The notes under the pieces were generated by a model, which had not been told where the DNA came from, ran no database searches, and saw only the letters and a list, made by a program, of their open reading frames with translations. Source: Chitinophaga pinensis (GTDB lineage: Bacteria > Bacteroidota > Bacteroidia > Flavobacteriales > Flavobacteriaceae). Taken from it: a DNA stretch of 64,000 bases. Shown in pieces: positions 42,890-53,420 of the stretch (its first letter is position 1; each line of letters begins with the position of its first letter). The position numbers were made by a program, and so were the translations under genes. Location: contig CAMCDQ010000001.1 in NCBI GenBank assembly GCA_945873505.1, positions 1-64,000 of the forward strand, given 5' to 3'.

Positions 42890-43594
42890 ATGAATACTTT
42901 TGATTGGACTCAATTAATAAATCCAGAATTTTATATTACTTTAGAATTTGCTGGAATCCAAATTGGACTTTACATTGTCTTATTCATTGTTTTTGCGGAA
43001 ACAGGACTTTTTGCGGGCTTTTTTTTACCAGGTGATAGTTTGTTGTTTTTGTCAGGAATATATGCTTCGGGATCAGTAGTTGATGGAGTTTATCATCCTG
43101 GTTTAGTAGATCAATTTGTTCATATTGATAGTGAATTCATCAATGTTTTAATCTTAGTTTCCTTTGTTGCTTTGGCAGGAATTTTGGGTAATATGGTTGG
43201 ATATTGGTTTGGTTCAAAAAGCGGCTATTATTTATTTAAAAAAGAAGATACTTTTTGGTTCAAGAAAAAATACTTAATTCAATCAAAGGATTTCTTCGAA
43301 AGATATGGAGGAAAAGCTATTATTTACGCTCGTTTTTTACCAATTTTTAGAACATTTGCACCCATAATTGCAGGAATTGTAACTATGGATAAAAAGAAAT
43401 TTATGTTTTTCAATATTGTAAGCTCCTTTTTGTGGTCGTTTACATTAATATTTTCTGGGCATTATTTGTTTGGAATATTTTTGAAAAATGGAATCGACTT
43501 AAAAAATCATATCGAGTACATTGTAATCGGAATTATACTTATTTCAACATTACCAGTATTATTTAAACTATTAAAGAAAAAGGTAGTTAAATAA
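42890..43594 (+). CDS. DedA family membrane protein
   Basis: A 234-residue DedA/SNARE-associated membrane protein. FAETGLFAGFFLPGDSLLFLSG, in parts FAETGLFAGFFLPGDS, carries the conserved acidic residues; GKAIIYARFLPIFRTFAPIIAG carries the conserved Arg pair (YARFLPIFRTFAP). GNMVGYWFGSKSGYYLF is also typical. DedA proteins flip undecaprenyl phosphate or other lipids across the inner membrane. It ends at a shared terminator facing groL. Confidence 0.92.
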   Translation: MNTFDWTQLINPEFYITLEFAGIQIGLYIVLFIVFAETGLFAGFFLPGDSLLFLSGIYASGSVVDGVYHPGLVDQFVHIDSEFINVLILVSFVALAGILGNMVGYWFGSKSGYYLFKKEDTFWFKKKYLIQSKDFFERYGGKAIIYARFLPIFRTFAPIIAGIVTMDKKKFMFFNIVSSFLWSFTLIFSGHYLFGIFLKNGIDLKNHIEYIVIGIILISTLPVLFKLLKKKVVK

Positions 43595-43615
43595 TTTATA
43601 ATCATTAATAAAAAG

Positions 43616-43652
43616 AAAAATCCGCTTCATCATTGACGAAGCGGATTTTTTA
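43616..43652. terminator. bidirectional terminator between dedA and groL
   Basis: AAATCCGCTTC (43618-43628) and GAAGCGGATTT (43638-43648) form a perfect 11-bp stem with A-rich and T-rich flanks, serving both convergent genes. Confidence 0.88.
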
Positions 43653-43670
43653 TTTGAATTTTATTTTGAA

Positions 43671-45341
<1,671 letters not shown>

Positions 45342-45370
45342 TTAAGTTACTATTTTATTTATCTTTAAAA

Positions 45371-45395
45371 TTCCCCCTTCGGGGGTTAGGGGGCT
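45371..45395 (+). repeat. C-rich hairpin repeat, copy 3 (25 bp)
   Basis: Identical to 16328-16352 and to the reverse complement of 14341-14365. On the groS strand it begins at the last base of the TAA stop, exactly as copy 1 does after ftsW. CCCCC(TTC)GGGGG can form a hairpin in the groS-groL transcript. Confidence 0.88.
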
Positions 45396-45670
45396 TATAT
45401 TATAGCCAATATATCGTCCTCACGCATTATCAAATAATCTTTACCTTCTAATTTTAATTCGGTTCCTGCATATTTTCCGTACAAAACAGAATCACCCACT
45501 TTAACTGTCATTGTATGGTCTTTAGTTCCATTTCCAACAGCTACTACAGTTCCTTTTTGTGGTTTTTCTTTAGCTGTGTCAGGGATAAAAATTCCTGAAG
45601 CCGTTTTTGTTTCAGCAGCTACCGGTTCAATTAGAACGCGGTCTGAAAGAGGTTTGATATTTAAACTCAT
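45395..45670 (-). CDS. groS: co-chaperonin GroES (10 kDa)
   Basis: GroES caps the GroEL chamber. The 91-residue protein has [19 protein letters not shown] at the N-terminus, the mobile-loop region [18 protein letters not shown], and [19 protein letters not shown] then [13 protein letters not shown]. It is transcribed ahead of groL with a 95-base gap made mostly of repeats. No heat-shock operator (CIRCE) was recognised upstream. Confidence 0.97.
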   Translation of the reverse strand: MSLNIKPLSDRVLIEPVAAETKTASGIFIPDTAKEKPQKGTVVAVGNGTKDHTMTVKVGDSVLYGKYAGTELKLEGKDYLIMREDDILAII

Positions 45671-45756
45671 AATGATATATTTAATATGTTATTTTAATTT
45701 GATGAGAATCTAATTTCAGAAATTGTGCCAATATGTATATTCTGACAATTTTGCCT

Positions 45757-45790
45757 AAAAAAAATGCCAGCATTGACAGGCTGGCATTTA
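45757..45790 (-). terminator. secG terminator
   Basis: AAATGCCAGC (45762-45771) and GCTGGCATTT (45780-45789) form a perfect stem. The preceding A-run gives a terminal U-run on the minus strand. Confidence 0.85.
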
Positions 45791-45807
45791 TATCAATTTG
45801 AATTATA

Positions 45808-46158
45808 TTATTTAGCAGGCGCGGGTGCCGGCATTGTTTTCTCAGGAGCATCAGTAGTTGCAGGTTTTGCAGCAGCTGGTGTAGCTTTTTGAGTTGTATC
45901 TATGATTTTAGAATCTGAATCGCCTAAAGTTCCAGTGAAACTCAAACAAGATAACAATATCAACGCTGTCAATATAATTGCTAATGTCCAAGTACTTTTA
46001 TCTAAAAAATCAGTAGTTTTTTGAACTCCACCCATCATTTGTGAACCTCCTAAAGTTGAAGACAATCCACCACCTTTAGGGTTTTGAACCATTATTACTA
46101 TAATTAAAAGAAAACACACGATAGTTATCAATACTAAAAAAATTGAAAATGTACTCAT
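45808..46158 (-). CDS. secG: preprotein translocase subunit SecG
   Basis: SecG assists SecYEG-mediated export. Two membrane helices are seen (FSIFLVLITIVCFLLIIVIM and WTLAIILTALILLSCLSF), separated by the conserved loop VQNPKGGGLSSTLGG. A Pro/Ala-rich C-terminal tail extends it to 116 residues, as in other flavobacteria. It starts 2 bases after the TPR gene stop, suggesting one transcript. Confidence 0.93.
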   Translation of the reverse strand: MSTFSIFLVLITIVCFLLIIVIMVQNPKGGGLSSTLGGSQMMGGVQKTTDFLDKSTWTLAIILTALILLSCLSFTGTLGDSDSKIIDTTQKATPAAAKPATTDAPEKTMPAPAPAK

Positions 46159-46160
46159 TG

Positions 46161-46994
46161 TTATTTGTTATTATGTTGTAAAATCTTAATATCCGAAATT
46201 CGGTTTGCAAAGAAACTACTTTTTTCTGGATATTTCAAAATTAATATTTCATAAGCTTGAATTGCTTTTTGATATTTATTTTGTTCCAAATAAACTCTTG
46301 CTAATGTTTCGGTCATTAAATAGGAGTTGTCATCTTCACTAGGCTCAAAAATAAATTTAGTTTCAGCATCTTTTTTTATTGGTGGAATTTTCGGACTAGC
46401 CTCAATGAACTTGTCTATCAATTCATTTTTCTTCTGTTTTTCAGCATCAATTGCTATAGATTTTATTTCAATTGTTGCAGAACCTTCTCTTTCAATCGGA
46501 TGAATCTTAGACAATTGTAACCATTCCTGAAAAGAATATTTTTCATTTATATCGAAAACTAAAGGCTTTCCAATTTCTAATTTTTCTTCCGCTGATTCAA
46601 TTGTTGTTGCTTCTTTTATTGAAGTCAAAATAGATTGTTCTAAAGGATTTATTTTGAATTCAATTTTTTCTTCTTTAAAAATTAATTCGGTAGCTTCAAC
46701 AAATATTTCATTGATTTCAGCTAATTTTTCTTCATATAAATTTTTATGAATGACTGTAAAAGTATCCGAAATTATAAAATCGAATAATACACTTCTATCA
46801 GTTGTATGTGCTGCAGTATTTTTTAAATCATAATTGTATCGAAAACTGTCTTGATTGTACAACCCTTTCAAACGCAAAGCCCTTGCACTTTGAAAGTACG
46901 GAAATTCAGCAACTATTTTTTCTAACGACATTGTTTGCTTGTCATTAATAGCGTTTGGGTTGTTAATTAAAGATAAATATTCTGTTACATTCAT
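46161..46994 (-). CDS. TPR-containing hypothetical protein
   Basis: A 277-residue cytosolic protein conserved in flavobacteria next to secG. It begins MNVTEYLSLINNPNAINDKQ; a segment FPYFQSARALRLKGLYNQDS follows. The middle is acidic and probably flexible. A TPR-like repeat lies near the C-terminus (ETLARVYLEQNKYQKAIQAY, then ILKYPEKSSFFANRI). No enzymatic motif is visible. Location between lptE and secG hints at an envelope-related role, but this is only context. Confidence 0.75.
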   Translation of the reverse strand: MNVTEYLSLINNPNAINDKQTMSLEKIVAEFPYFQSARALRLKGLYNQDSFRYNYDLKNTAAHTTDRSVLFDFIISDTFTVIHKNLYEEKLAEINEIFVEATELIFKEEKIEFKINPLEQSILTSIKEATTIESAEEKLEIGKPLVFDINEKYSFQEWLQLSKIHPIEREGSATIEIKSIAIDAEKQKKNELIDKFIEASPKIPPIKKDAETKFIFEPSEDDNSYLMTETLARVYLEQNKYQKAIQAYEILILKYPEKSSFFANRISDIKILQHNNK

Positions 46995-47068
46995 AAAGAT
47001 TAATCGTTTTTATTCATCATTTATTTGCCTTCCATTTGGGTGATATGACAAATTATCGAATCAATATT

Positions 47069-47572
47069 TTACCATTTTGCCAATGATTCATTGAAGATAT
47101 CTTGCGTAATTCTTTCAAAAATAATTTCTAAATTTTCATTAAGTTTTGAACCAACTAATTGGTCTGCGCCATCATAATCATTATAAAAAGAGAATTTTTT
47201 CTCGAAATTATCTGTTTCTTTATTTTTATTTGTAAACCGAACATTTACCGTGATAGATAGTCGATTTTGCGAAGCCTGTTGATCAGCGGTTGCAGTCATT
47301 GGACTGATTCTGTAATCTGTAATTTCGCCTTCATAAACTAAATCTCCATTCGTATTCGTCAGATTTAAATTTGTTTGATTCTGAATTAAATTCTGCATTT
47401 TTTGAGTAAATGTTCTTTCAATTCCAGGTTCTATCAACGAAGCATTATTTTGAAAATAGTTTACTTGAAAGGTTTTGGCATCAATTTTTCCAGTTCCTGT
47501 AAAATTATATACGGAACAACTATTGAGTATTACCAGTGCTAAAACTGCTATTAAATAATTTGTTTTTCTCAT
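47069..47572 (-). CDS. lptE: LptE-family LPS-assembly lipoprotein
   Basis: LptE plugs the LptD barrel during LPS transport to the outer membrane. The ATG at 47572 (MRKTNYLIAVLALVILNSCS) gives a signal peptide with lipobox LNSC. SVYNFTGTGKIDAKTFQVNY and the later VYEGEITDYRISPMTATADQ fit the Bacteroidota LptE form. The product is about 167 residues. The frame can extend to 47590, but that start breaks the signal peptide pattern. Confidence 0.85.
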   Translation of the reverse strand: MRKTNYLIAVLALVILNSCSVYNFTGTGKIDAKTFQVNYFQNNASLIEPGIERTFTQKMQNLIQNQTNLNLTNTNGDLVYEGEITDYRISPMTATADQQASQNRLSITVNVRFTNKNKETDNFEKKFSFYNDYDGADQLVGSKLNENLEIIFERITQDIFNESLAKW

Positions 47573-47638
47573 TTGCATTTTAAAATTCAAAGATATTCAA
47601 AAATAATTGACATTTAACAATTACCAATTATCATTTTA

Positions 47639-48907
47639 TTAAAGGTCAAATTGCTTTATTTTCCTGTACAATGTTCGTTCAGAAATACCTAATTCATCGG
47701 CTGCTGCTTTTCGTTTGCCCTTGTTTTTCTCCAATGATTTTTTAATCATTTCAATTTCTTTTTGTTCCAATCGCAACACTTCAACTTCAATTTCTTCCTC
47801 TGCATCTTCATAAAGATAAGCGGTTTGAGTATTATTAAAATCCGTTACTTCCGTTTTTTTATTTACAGGAATCACAGCCAATTCGTGCTGTTCTTCAAAT
47901 TCTATTTCACTGTCATTTTCTTTAGAACCGTATATTTTTTGAATCAAATGTTGGTTCGTTTCCTGTACTTTCGAAGCACCATTTTTTATCAATTCTAAAG
48001 TTAGTTTCTTCAGATCATGCAAATCACTTTTCATGTCAAAAAGCACTTTGTACAATATTTCTCTTTCATTGCTGAAATCATTTTTACTCTTTTTGTCTTT
48101 TATTATCGATGGTAAATTACTTCCTTCTTCGGGCAAATACGATAGCAAAGTTGCGGATGTAATTTCTCGATTGGTTTCTAAAACAGATATTTGTTCGGCA
48201 ACATTTCGCAATTGACGAATATTTCCACTCCAACGAAATTTCAATAGAATTTGAATCGCATTGTCGTCTAATTTTATCGCTGGCATTTTATATTTATGAG
48301 CAAAATCTGATGCAAATTTTCTAAATAACAAATGAATATCTTCTTTTCTGTCACGCAATGATGGCAATGGAATATCCACAGTACTCAATCTATAATAAAG
48401 ATCTTCCCTGAATTTCCCTTTTTCAATAGCGTCAAATAAATTCACATTGGTGGCAGCCACAATCCTAACATTCGTTTTTTGAACTTGTGAAGATCCAACT
48501 TTAATAAACTCGCCATTTTCTAAAACCCGAAGTAATCGAACTTGGGTTGTAAGTGGCAATTCGCCAACTTCATCCAAAAAAATAGTTCCGCCATCAGCTA
48601 CTTCAAAATAGCCTTCACGTGTTCCGGTAGCACCGGTAAAAGAGCCTTTTTCGTGACCAAAAAGTTCACTATCAATAGTTCCTTCTGGAATTGCGCCACA
48701 GTTCACAGCAATATATTTACCGTGTTTTCTATGTGAAAGCGAATGGATTATTTTTGGGATATTCTCTTTCCCAACACCACTTTCACCTGTTACCAATACT
48801 GAAATATCAGTTGGTGCAACTTGAATTGCTTTTTCTATTGCGCGGTTTAGCTTTGGGTCATTCCCAATAATTCCAAACCGCTGTTTTGTTGATTGAATTG
48901 TTTCCAT
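47639..48907 (-). CDS. sigma-54-dependent transcriptional activator (no receiver domain)
   Basis: An AAA+ enhancer-binding protein of about 422 residues. Walker A is GESGVGKE, the sigma-54 contact loop is GSFTGA (in GHEKGSFTGATG, where GAFTGA is usual), Walker B is GGTIFLDEVGEL, and the R-fingers are in FREDLYYRLSTVDIPLPSLR. A Fis-type HTH ends it (RKAAADELGISERTLYRKI). No N-terminal sensory or receiver domain precedes the AAA+ core. A ~130-residue acidic linker lies before the HTH. ATG 48907 is chosen. Confidence 0.92.
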   Translation of the reverse strand: METIQSTKQRFGIIGNDPKLNRAIEKAIQVAPTDISVLVTGESGVGKENIPKIIHSLSHRKHGKYIAVNCGAIPEGTIDSELFGHEKGSFTGATGTREGYFEVADGGTIFLDEVGELPLTTQVRLLRVLENGEFIKVGSSQVQKTNVRIVAATNVNLFDAIEKGKFREDLYYRLSTVDIPLPSLRDRKEDIHLLFRKFASDFAHKYKMPAIKLDDNAIQILLKFRWSGNIRQLRNVAEQISVLETNREITSATLLSYLPEEGSNLPSIIKDKKSKNDFSNEREILYKVLFDMKSDLHDLKKLTLELIKNGASKVQETNQHLIQKIYGSKENDSEIEFEEQHELAVIPVNKKTEVTDFNNTQTAYLYEDAEEEIEVEVLRLEQKEIEMIKKSLEKNKGKRKAAADELGISERTLYRKIKQFDL

Positions 48908-48999
48908 CTTATTCAATTGATAATTGATAATTAACAAGGAACAATTAATTTTTCTTATTTTGAAATTATCAATTATTCATTCTCAATTATCCTTTTTTT

Positions 49000-50448
49000 T
49001 TAATTCATTTCACTCAATCCAACCGCTTCGCCCTTCAATGTTCCACTCGTGCAACTCGTGATTTTCACATTTACAAAATCCCCAATTTTATAATTCTCTT
49101 TTGGGAAAACAACCGTAATACTTTGTGAATTTCTACCTGAAAATTCCTCAGCCGATTTTTTTGATACTTTTTCAACCAAAACTTCTACCGTTTTTCCAAT
49201 GAATTCTTCACTACGAAACCAAGCGTGTTTTTGTTGCAAATCCACAATTTCTTGTAATCTTCGTGCTTTTATTTCTTCCGAAACATCGTCTTCCATTTTT
49301 CGTCCTGCCAATGTTCCCGGGCGTTCCGAATAGGAATACATATAACCAAAATTATATTTCACATAGTCCATCAAACTCAAAGTATCTTGATGATCTTCTT
49401 CAGTTTCCGTTGGAAAACCCGCAATCATATCTTGAGAAATCGAACATTCAGGAATAATAGATTTGATTTTATCAATCAAAGTCATATATTCTTCTCGATT
49501 GTGCAAACGATTCATTTCCTTCAAAATGCGATTGCTTCCAGACTGAACGGGAAGGTGAATGTGCTTGCAAATATTATTGTATTTCGCAATAATATGCAAA
49601 ATAGTTTCATGCATATCTTGCGGATTGGATGTCGAAAACCGAATTCTCATTTTAGGAAAACCAACAGCCACCATTTCTAATAATTGGTCAAAATCTACCG
49701 AAGTTGCTTTTTGCATTTCACTCGCATTCACAAAATCTTTTTTCAAACCGCCGCCGTACCATAAATAGCTATCTACATTTTGCCCCAAAAGTGTAATTTC
49801 CTTGAAGCCTTTATCCCATAAATCTTGAATTTCCGACATTATGCTTTGCGGTTCCCGACTGCGTTCCCGACCTCTAGTGAAAGGGACTACGCAAAAAGTA
49901 CACATATTATCGCACCCTCTCGTAATCGAAACCAAAGCCGTAATTCCGTTGCTCATCAATCGAACAGGTGAAATATCACCATAGGTTTCATCTTTCGACA
50001 AAATCACGTTAATTGCATCACGACCTTCCTCAACTTCGTTCAATAAATTCGGCAAATCCTTATACGCATCAGGACCTACAACCAAATCTACGATTTTTTC
50101 TTCTTCCAAAAATTTGTCTTTCAAACGCTCTGCCATACAACCCAAAACGCCCACTTTCATCTTCGGATTAATCCGTTTTACCGCATTGTATTTTTCCAGA
50201 CGTTTTCGAATAGTTTGCTCTGCCTTGTCCCGAATCGAGCAGGTATTTACCAAAACCAAATCGGCTTCTTCTAATATTTGAGTCGTATTATAACCGTCAT
50301 TCAACAATATCGAAGCCACAATTTCGCTATCCGAAAAATTCATCGCACAACCGTAACTTTCAATAAAAAGTTTCTTCGTATTCTGAGGTTTATGTTCTAA
50401 AACAAGACTTTCGCCCTGTTTGCTTTCTTCAATATTCTTATTCATCAT
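49000..50448 (-). CDS. miaB: tRNA-2-methylthio-N6-dimethylallyladenosine synthase
   Basis: MiaB thiomethylates i6A37 in tRNAs reading UNN codons, using radical SAM chemistry and two [4Fe-4S] clusters. The N-terminal UPF0004 domain has IESYGCAMNFSDSEI, NTCSIRDKAEQ and GVLGCMAERLK cysteines. The radical SAM cluster is GCDNMCTFCVVPFTRGRE. QDMIAGFPTETEEDH and a C-terminal TRAM domain follow. An in-frame ATG one codon in is equally possible. Length is 482 residues. Confidence 0.95.
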   Translation of the reverse strand: MMNKNIEESKQGESLVLEHKPQNTKKLFIESYGCAMNFSDSEIVASILLNDGYNTTQILEEADLVLVNTCSIRDKAEQTIRKRLEKYNAVKRINPKMKVGVLGCMAERLKDKFLEEEKIVDLVVGPDAYKDLPNLLNEVEEGRDAINVILSKDETYGDISPVRLMSNGITALVSITRGCDNMCTFCVVPFTRGRERSREPQSIMSEIQDLWDKGFKEITLLGQNVDSYLWYGGGLKKDFVNASEMQKATSVDFDQLLEMVAVGFPKMRIRFSTSNPQDMHETILHIIAKYNNICKHIHLPVQSGSNRILKEMNRLHNREEYMTLIDKIKSIIPECSISQDMIAGFPTETEEDHQDTLSLMDYVKYNFGYMYSYSERPGTLAGRKMEDDVSEEIKARRLQEIVDLQQKHAWFRSEEFIGKTVEVLVEKVSKKSAEEFSGRNSQSITVVFPKENYKIGDFVNVKITSCTSGTLKGEAVGLSEMN

Positions 50449-50531
50449 TTATTTTCAAAACACAAAGATAACGCAATTCAAATAAATATGACAAGATGTC
50501 AGCACAAGAATTAACATATTATTAGTTTTCA

Positions 50532-50683
50532 GGAGCTTTTCCCGCTTACCGTTTCAAGTCCTCACAAAAAAAGCAGTGTTTCTAATGTTCTAAAAAGAGC
50601 TTACTTCGGTCGCTTTTTTAGAACAAGAAACACAAAATTGCTTTTTTTGTTCCGGGCTTTCTACTAAAATCGGGGCTAACCAT
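50532..50683 (+). repeat. dispersed palindromic repeat, copy D (long form)
   Basis: It starts GGAGCTTTTCCCGCTTACCG and ends GGGCTTTCTACTAAAATCGG then GGCTA, the arms of copy A with changes. The inner part has an AAAAGAGCTTAC block and GTCGCTTTTTTAG shared with copy B. It fills much of the 50449-50829 gap between miaB and topA, where no gene is seen apart from the topA -7 box. Confidence 0.6.
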
Positions 50684-50802
50684 ACGATTTGATTCCCATT
50701 TACAGTAGTAGTGAAAAGGGTTACAATTGGATTTAAACAATGTATTTCAACCTAATTTTATACTTTTAAATAATCAAAAGCACAATATTTAAAAAAATCA
50801 TA

Positions 50803-50810
50803 TACTTTTG
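50803..50810 (+). promoter_or_regulatory. -7 box of topA
   Basis: TACTTTTG is a full TAnnTTTG match 19 bases before the topA ATG at 50830. No clear -33 TTG was found at the usual distance. Confidence 0.5.
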
Positions 50811-50829
50811 TCGCAGAAAATATAATCCA

Positions 50830-53349
50830 ATGGCAAAGAATTTAGTTATCGTCGAATCTCCTGCAAAGGCAAAAACAATCGAGAAGTTTTTAGGAAGTGA
50901 TTTTCAAGTAGAATCAAGCTACGGTCATATTGCCGATTTACCTTCAAAAGAAATTGGCGTAGATGTAGAAAATGGTTTCAAACCCAAATACGAAGTTTCC
51001 GCCGACAAAAAAGCATTGGTTTCAAAACTTAGAACTTTAGCTAAAAATGCCGATATGGTTTGGTTAGCAAGTGATGAGGATCGCGAGGGAGAAGCTATTT
51101 CTTGGCATCTTGCCGAAGAATTAAAATTGGATAAAATGAAAACTAAGCGAATTGTTTTTCATGAAATCACCAAAACAGCAATTCTAAAAGCCATTGAAAA
51201 TCCACGTGAAATTGATTATAATCTTGTAAATGCGCAACAAGCACGAAGAGTTTTAGACCGATTAGTAGGATATGAATTGTCTCCAGTTCTTTGGAGAAAA
51301 ATCAAAGGCGGACTTTCTGCAGGTCGTGTTCAATCTGTTTCTGTTCGTTTAATTGTAGAACGAGAAAGAGAAATTCAAAATTTCAATGCCGTTGCAACCT
51401 ATTCAATTGTTGCAGAATTTACAAATGAAGTAGGAAAAGTATTTAAAGCTAAATTGCCAAAAAATTACAATACTAAAAAAGAAGCCGAAGATTTTTTAAA
51501 TAAAAATATAGGTTCTATATATAAGGTAGCAGATTTAGAAACGAAACCTACCAAAAAATCACCAACAGGACCATTTACAACTTCAACTTTGCAACAAGAA
51601 GCTGCAAGAAAATTGTATTTACCGGTTGGAATTACAATGCAATTGGCACAACGATTGTACGAAGCAGGACTCATAACGTATATGAGAACGGATAGTGTAA
51701 ACCTGTCTAAAGATGCAATGGAAGCGGCACAAGCGGAAATCATAAAATCGTATGGTGCTGAATTTTCAAAACCACGAACATTTGTAAATAAAAGCAAAGG
51801 TGCTCAAGAAGCTCACGAGGCGATACGTCCAACGGACATGTCACGACATACTGTAAATATTGATAGAGACCAAGCTCGTTTGTATGATTTAATTTGGAAA
51901 AGAACGTTGGCTTCTCAAATGAGCGATGCCAAATTAGAACGTACCAATGTAAAAATCGAAGCCAATAATCATGGTGAAATATTCACTGCTTCAGGAGAAG
52001 TGTTGCTTTTTGAAGGATTTCTAAAAGTGTATTTGGAAGGTCACGATGATGACGAAGAAGAGCAAGAGGGAATGTTGCCTGCAATGAAAGTCAATGAAAA
52101 ATTACAAAATAATTATATAACCGCAACTGAAAGATATTCGAGAGCCGCAGCTAGATATACAGAAGCTTCTTTAGTAAAAAAACTAGAAGAACTTGGAATT
52201 GGTCGTCCGTCAACGTATGCACCAACGATTTCTACAATCATCAACAGAAATTATGTTGAAAAAGGAAATTTAGAAGGTCAAGAACGAAATTATACGCAAT
52301 TGATATTGCAATCAGGGAAATTAGGCGAGAAGTTATTAAAAGAAAATACGGGTTCTGACAAAGGAAAATTAGTCCCAACAGATATTGGAACTATAGTTAC
52401 GGATTTCTTGGTTAAGAATTTTGGAAACATACTAGATTATAATTTCACTGCAAAAGTGGAGCAAGATTTTGATGAAATTGCGGAAGGAAATGTCGATTGG
52501 ACAAAAATGATGCAGGAATTCTACGATAAATTTCATCCAACTGTTAAAGAAGTTGAAGCCACTGCAGAAAGAGAAAGCGGCGAACGAATTCTTGGTATTC
52601 ATCCAGAAAGCGGCAAACCAGTTTCGGTTCGTTTAGGAAAATTTGGTCCAATGGCTCAAATTGGCGCACCCGATGATGAAGATAAAAAGTTCGCAAGTTT
52701 AATGGCGGATCAAAATATTGGAAACATTACATTAGAAGACGTACTTAAATTATTCTTGCTTCCAAAAAATTTGGGTACGTATAAAGGAGAAGAAGTTGAA
52801 GTAAGTAATGGTCGTTACGGCCCATATATTCGTCACGGTGCAGCTTTTGTTTCTTTGCCAAAAGGCGAAAATCCAATTGATATTACCATCACAAGAGCTC
52901 AGGAGTTAATTGATGAAAAAGCACTTGCCGACGCACCAATTGCTGTTTATAAAGGAGAAGGCGTTCAAAAAGGAACGGGACGTTTTGGGCCTTTCATCAA
53001 ATGGGATGGCGTTTTCATTAATGTAAGTAAGAAATATAATTTTGATAATTTATCACAAGCCGAAATTGAAGAATTAATTGAAGATAAATTACAAAAGAAC
53101 ATCGATAAAGTTTTGCATAACTGGAAGGAAGAAGGAATTCTTGTTGAAAAAGCCCGTTGGGGAAGATCAGTTATTACAAAAGGAAAACTTAAAATCGAAT
53201 TGAGTAAAGATAGTGATGCTGCTAATTTGACTTTAGCAGAAGTACAAGAAATCATTGCTAAGAAAACACCTGCTAAGAAAGCTACAGCAACTAAAAAAAC
53301 AGCGGCCAAAAAACCAGTTGCTAAGAAAGCCGCCCCAAAAAAGAAATAA
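50830..53349 (+). CDS. topA: DNA topoisomerase I
   Basis: TopA relaxes negative supercoils. The Toprim domain starts NLVIVESPAKAKTIEKFLG and has SDEDREGEAISWHLAEEL. The catalytic Tyr is in GLITYMRTDSVNLS, and GRVQSVSVRLIVERE and GIGRPSTYAPTISTI are conserved. Three C-terminal repeat-like units (GKFGPMAQIG-, GRYGPYIRHG- and GRFGPFIKWDG-type) lack zinc Cys. A Lys/Ala-rich tail (KKTPAKKATATKKTAAKKPV then onward) resembles histone H1-like DNA-binding tails. Length is 839 residues. Confidence 0.96.
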   Translation: MAKNLVIVESPAKAKTIEKFLGSDFQVESSYGHIADLPSKEIGVDVENGFKPKYEVSADKKALVSKLRTLAKNADMVWLASDEDREGEAISWHLAEELKLDKMKTKRIVFHEITKTAILKAIENPREIDYNLVNAQQARRVLDRLVGYELSPVLWRKIKGGLSAGRVQSVSVRLIVEREREIQNFNAVATYSIVAEFTNEVGKVFKAKLPKNYNTKKEAEDFLNKNIGSIYKVADLETKPTKKSPTGPFTTSTLQQEAARKLYLPVGITMQLAQRLYEAGLITYMRTDSVNLSKDAMEAAQAEIIKSYGAEFSKPRTFVNKSKGAQEAHEAIRPTDMSRHTVNIDRDQARLYDLIWKRTLASQMSDAKLERTNVKIEANNHGEIFTASGEVLLFEGFLKVYLEGHDDDEEEQEGMLPAMKVNEKLQNNYITATERYSRAAARYTEASLVKKLEELGIGRPSTYAPTISTIINRNYVEKGNLEGQERNYTQLILQSGKLGEKLLKENTGSDKGKLVPTDIGTIVTDFLVKNFGNILDYNFTAKVEQDFDEIAEGNVDWTKMMQEFYDKFHPTVKEVEATAERESGERILGIHPESGKPVSVRLGKFGPMAQIGAPDDEDKKFASLMADQNIGNITLEDVLKLFLLPKNLGTYKGEEVEVSNGRYGPYIRHGAAFVSLPKGENPIDITITRAQELIDEKALADAPIAVYKGEGVQKGTGRFGPFIKWDGVFINVSKKYNFDNLSQAEIEELIEDKLQKNIDKVLHNWKEEGILVEKARWGRSVITKGKLKIELSKDSDAANLTLAEVQEIIAKKTPAKKATATKKTAAKKPVAKKAAPKKK

Positions 53350-53360
53350 GCGATAACACA

Positions 53361-53403
53361 TTCCGTCTCGTCTCGTTTTTATATGGAGAGGGTTGGGAAG
53401 AGG
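53361..53403 (+). repeat. degenerate hairpin/G-rich repeat after topA
   Basis: CGTCTCGTCTCG then TATGGAGAGGGTTGGGAAGA resembles the C-rich-arm plus G-rich-tail layout of the repeats in murG and murC. It fills most of the gap between topA and the next gene. Confidence 0.4.
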
Positions 53404-53420
53404 AAAAAATAAATAAATAA

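Noticed and set aside
45671..45756. A sigma-54 promoter upstream of groS (minus-strand TTGGCACAATTT)
   Set aside because: The -24-like TGGCAC is there but the -12 GC element is absent at the right spacing, and no such control of groS is expected.
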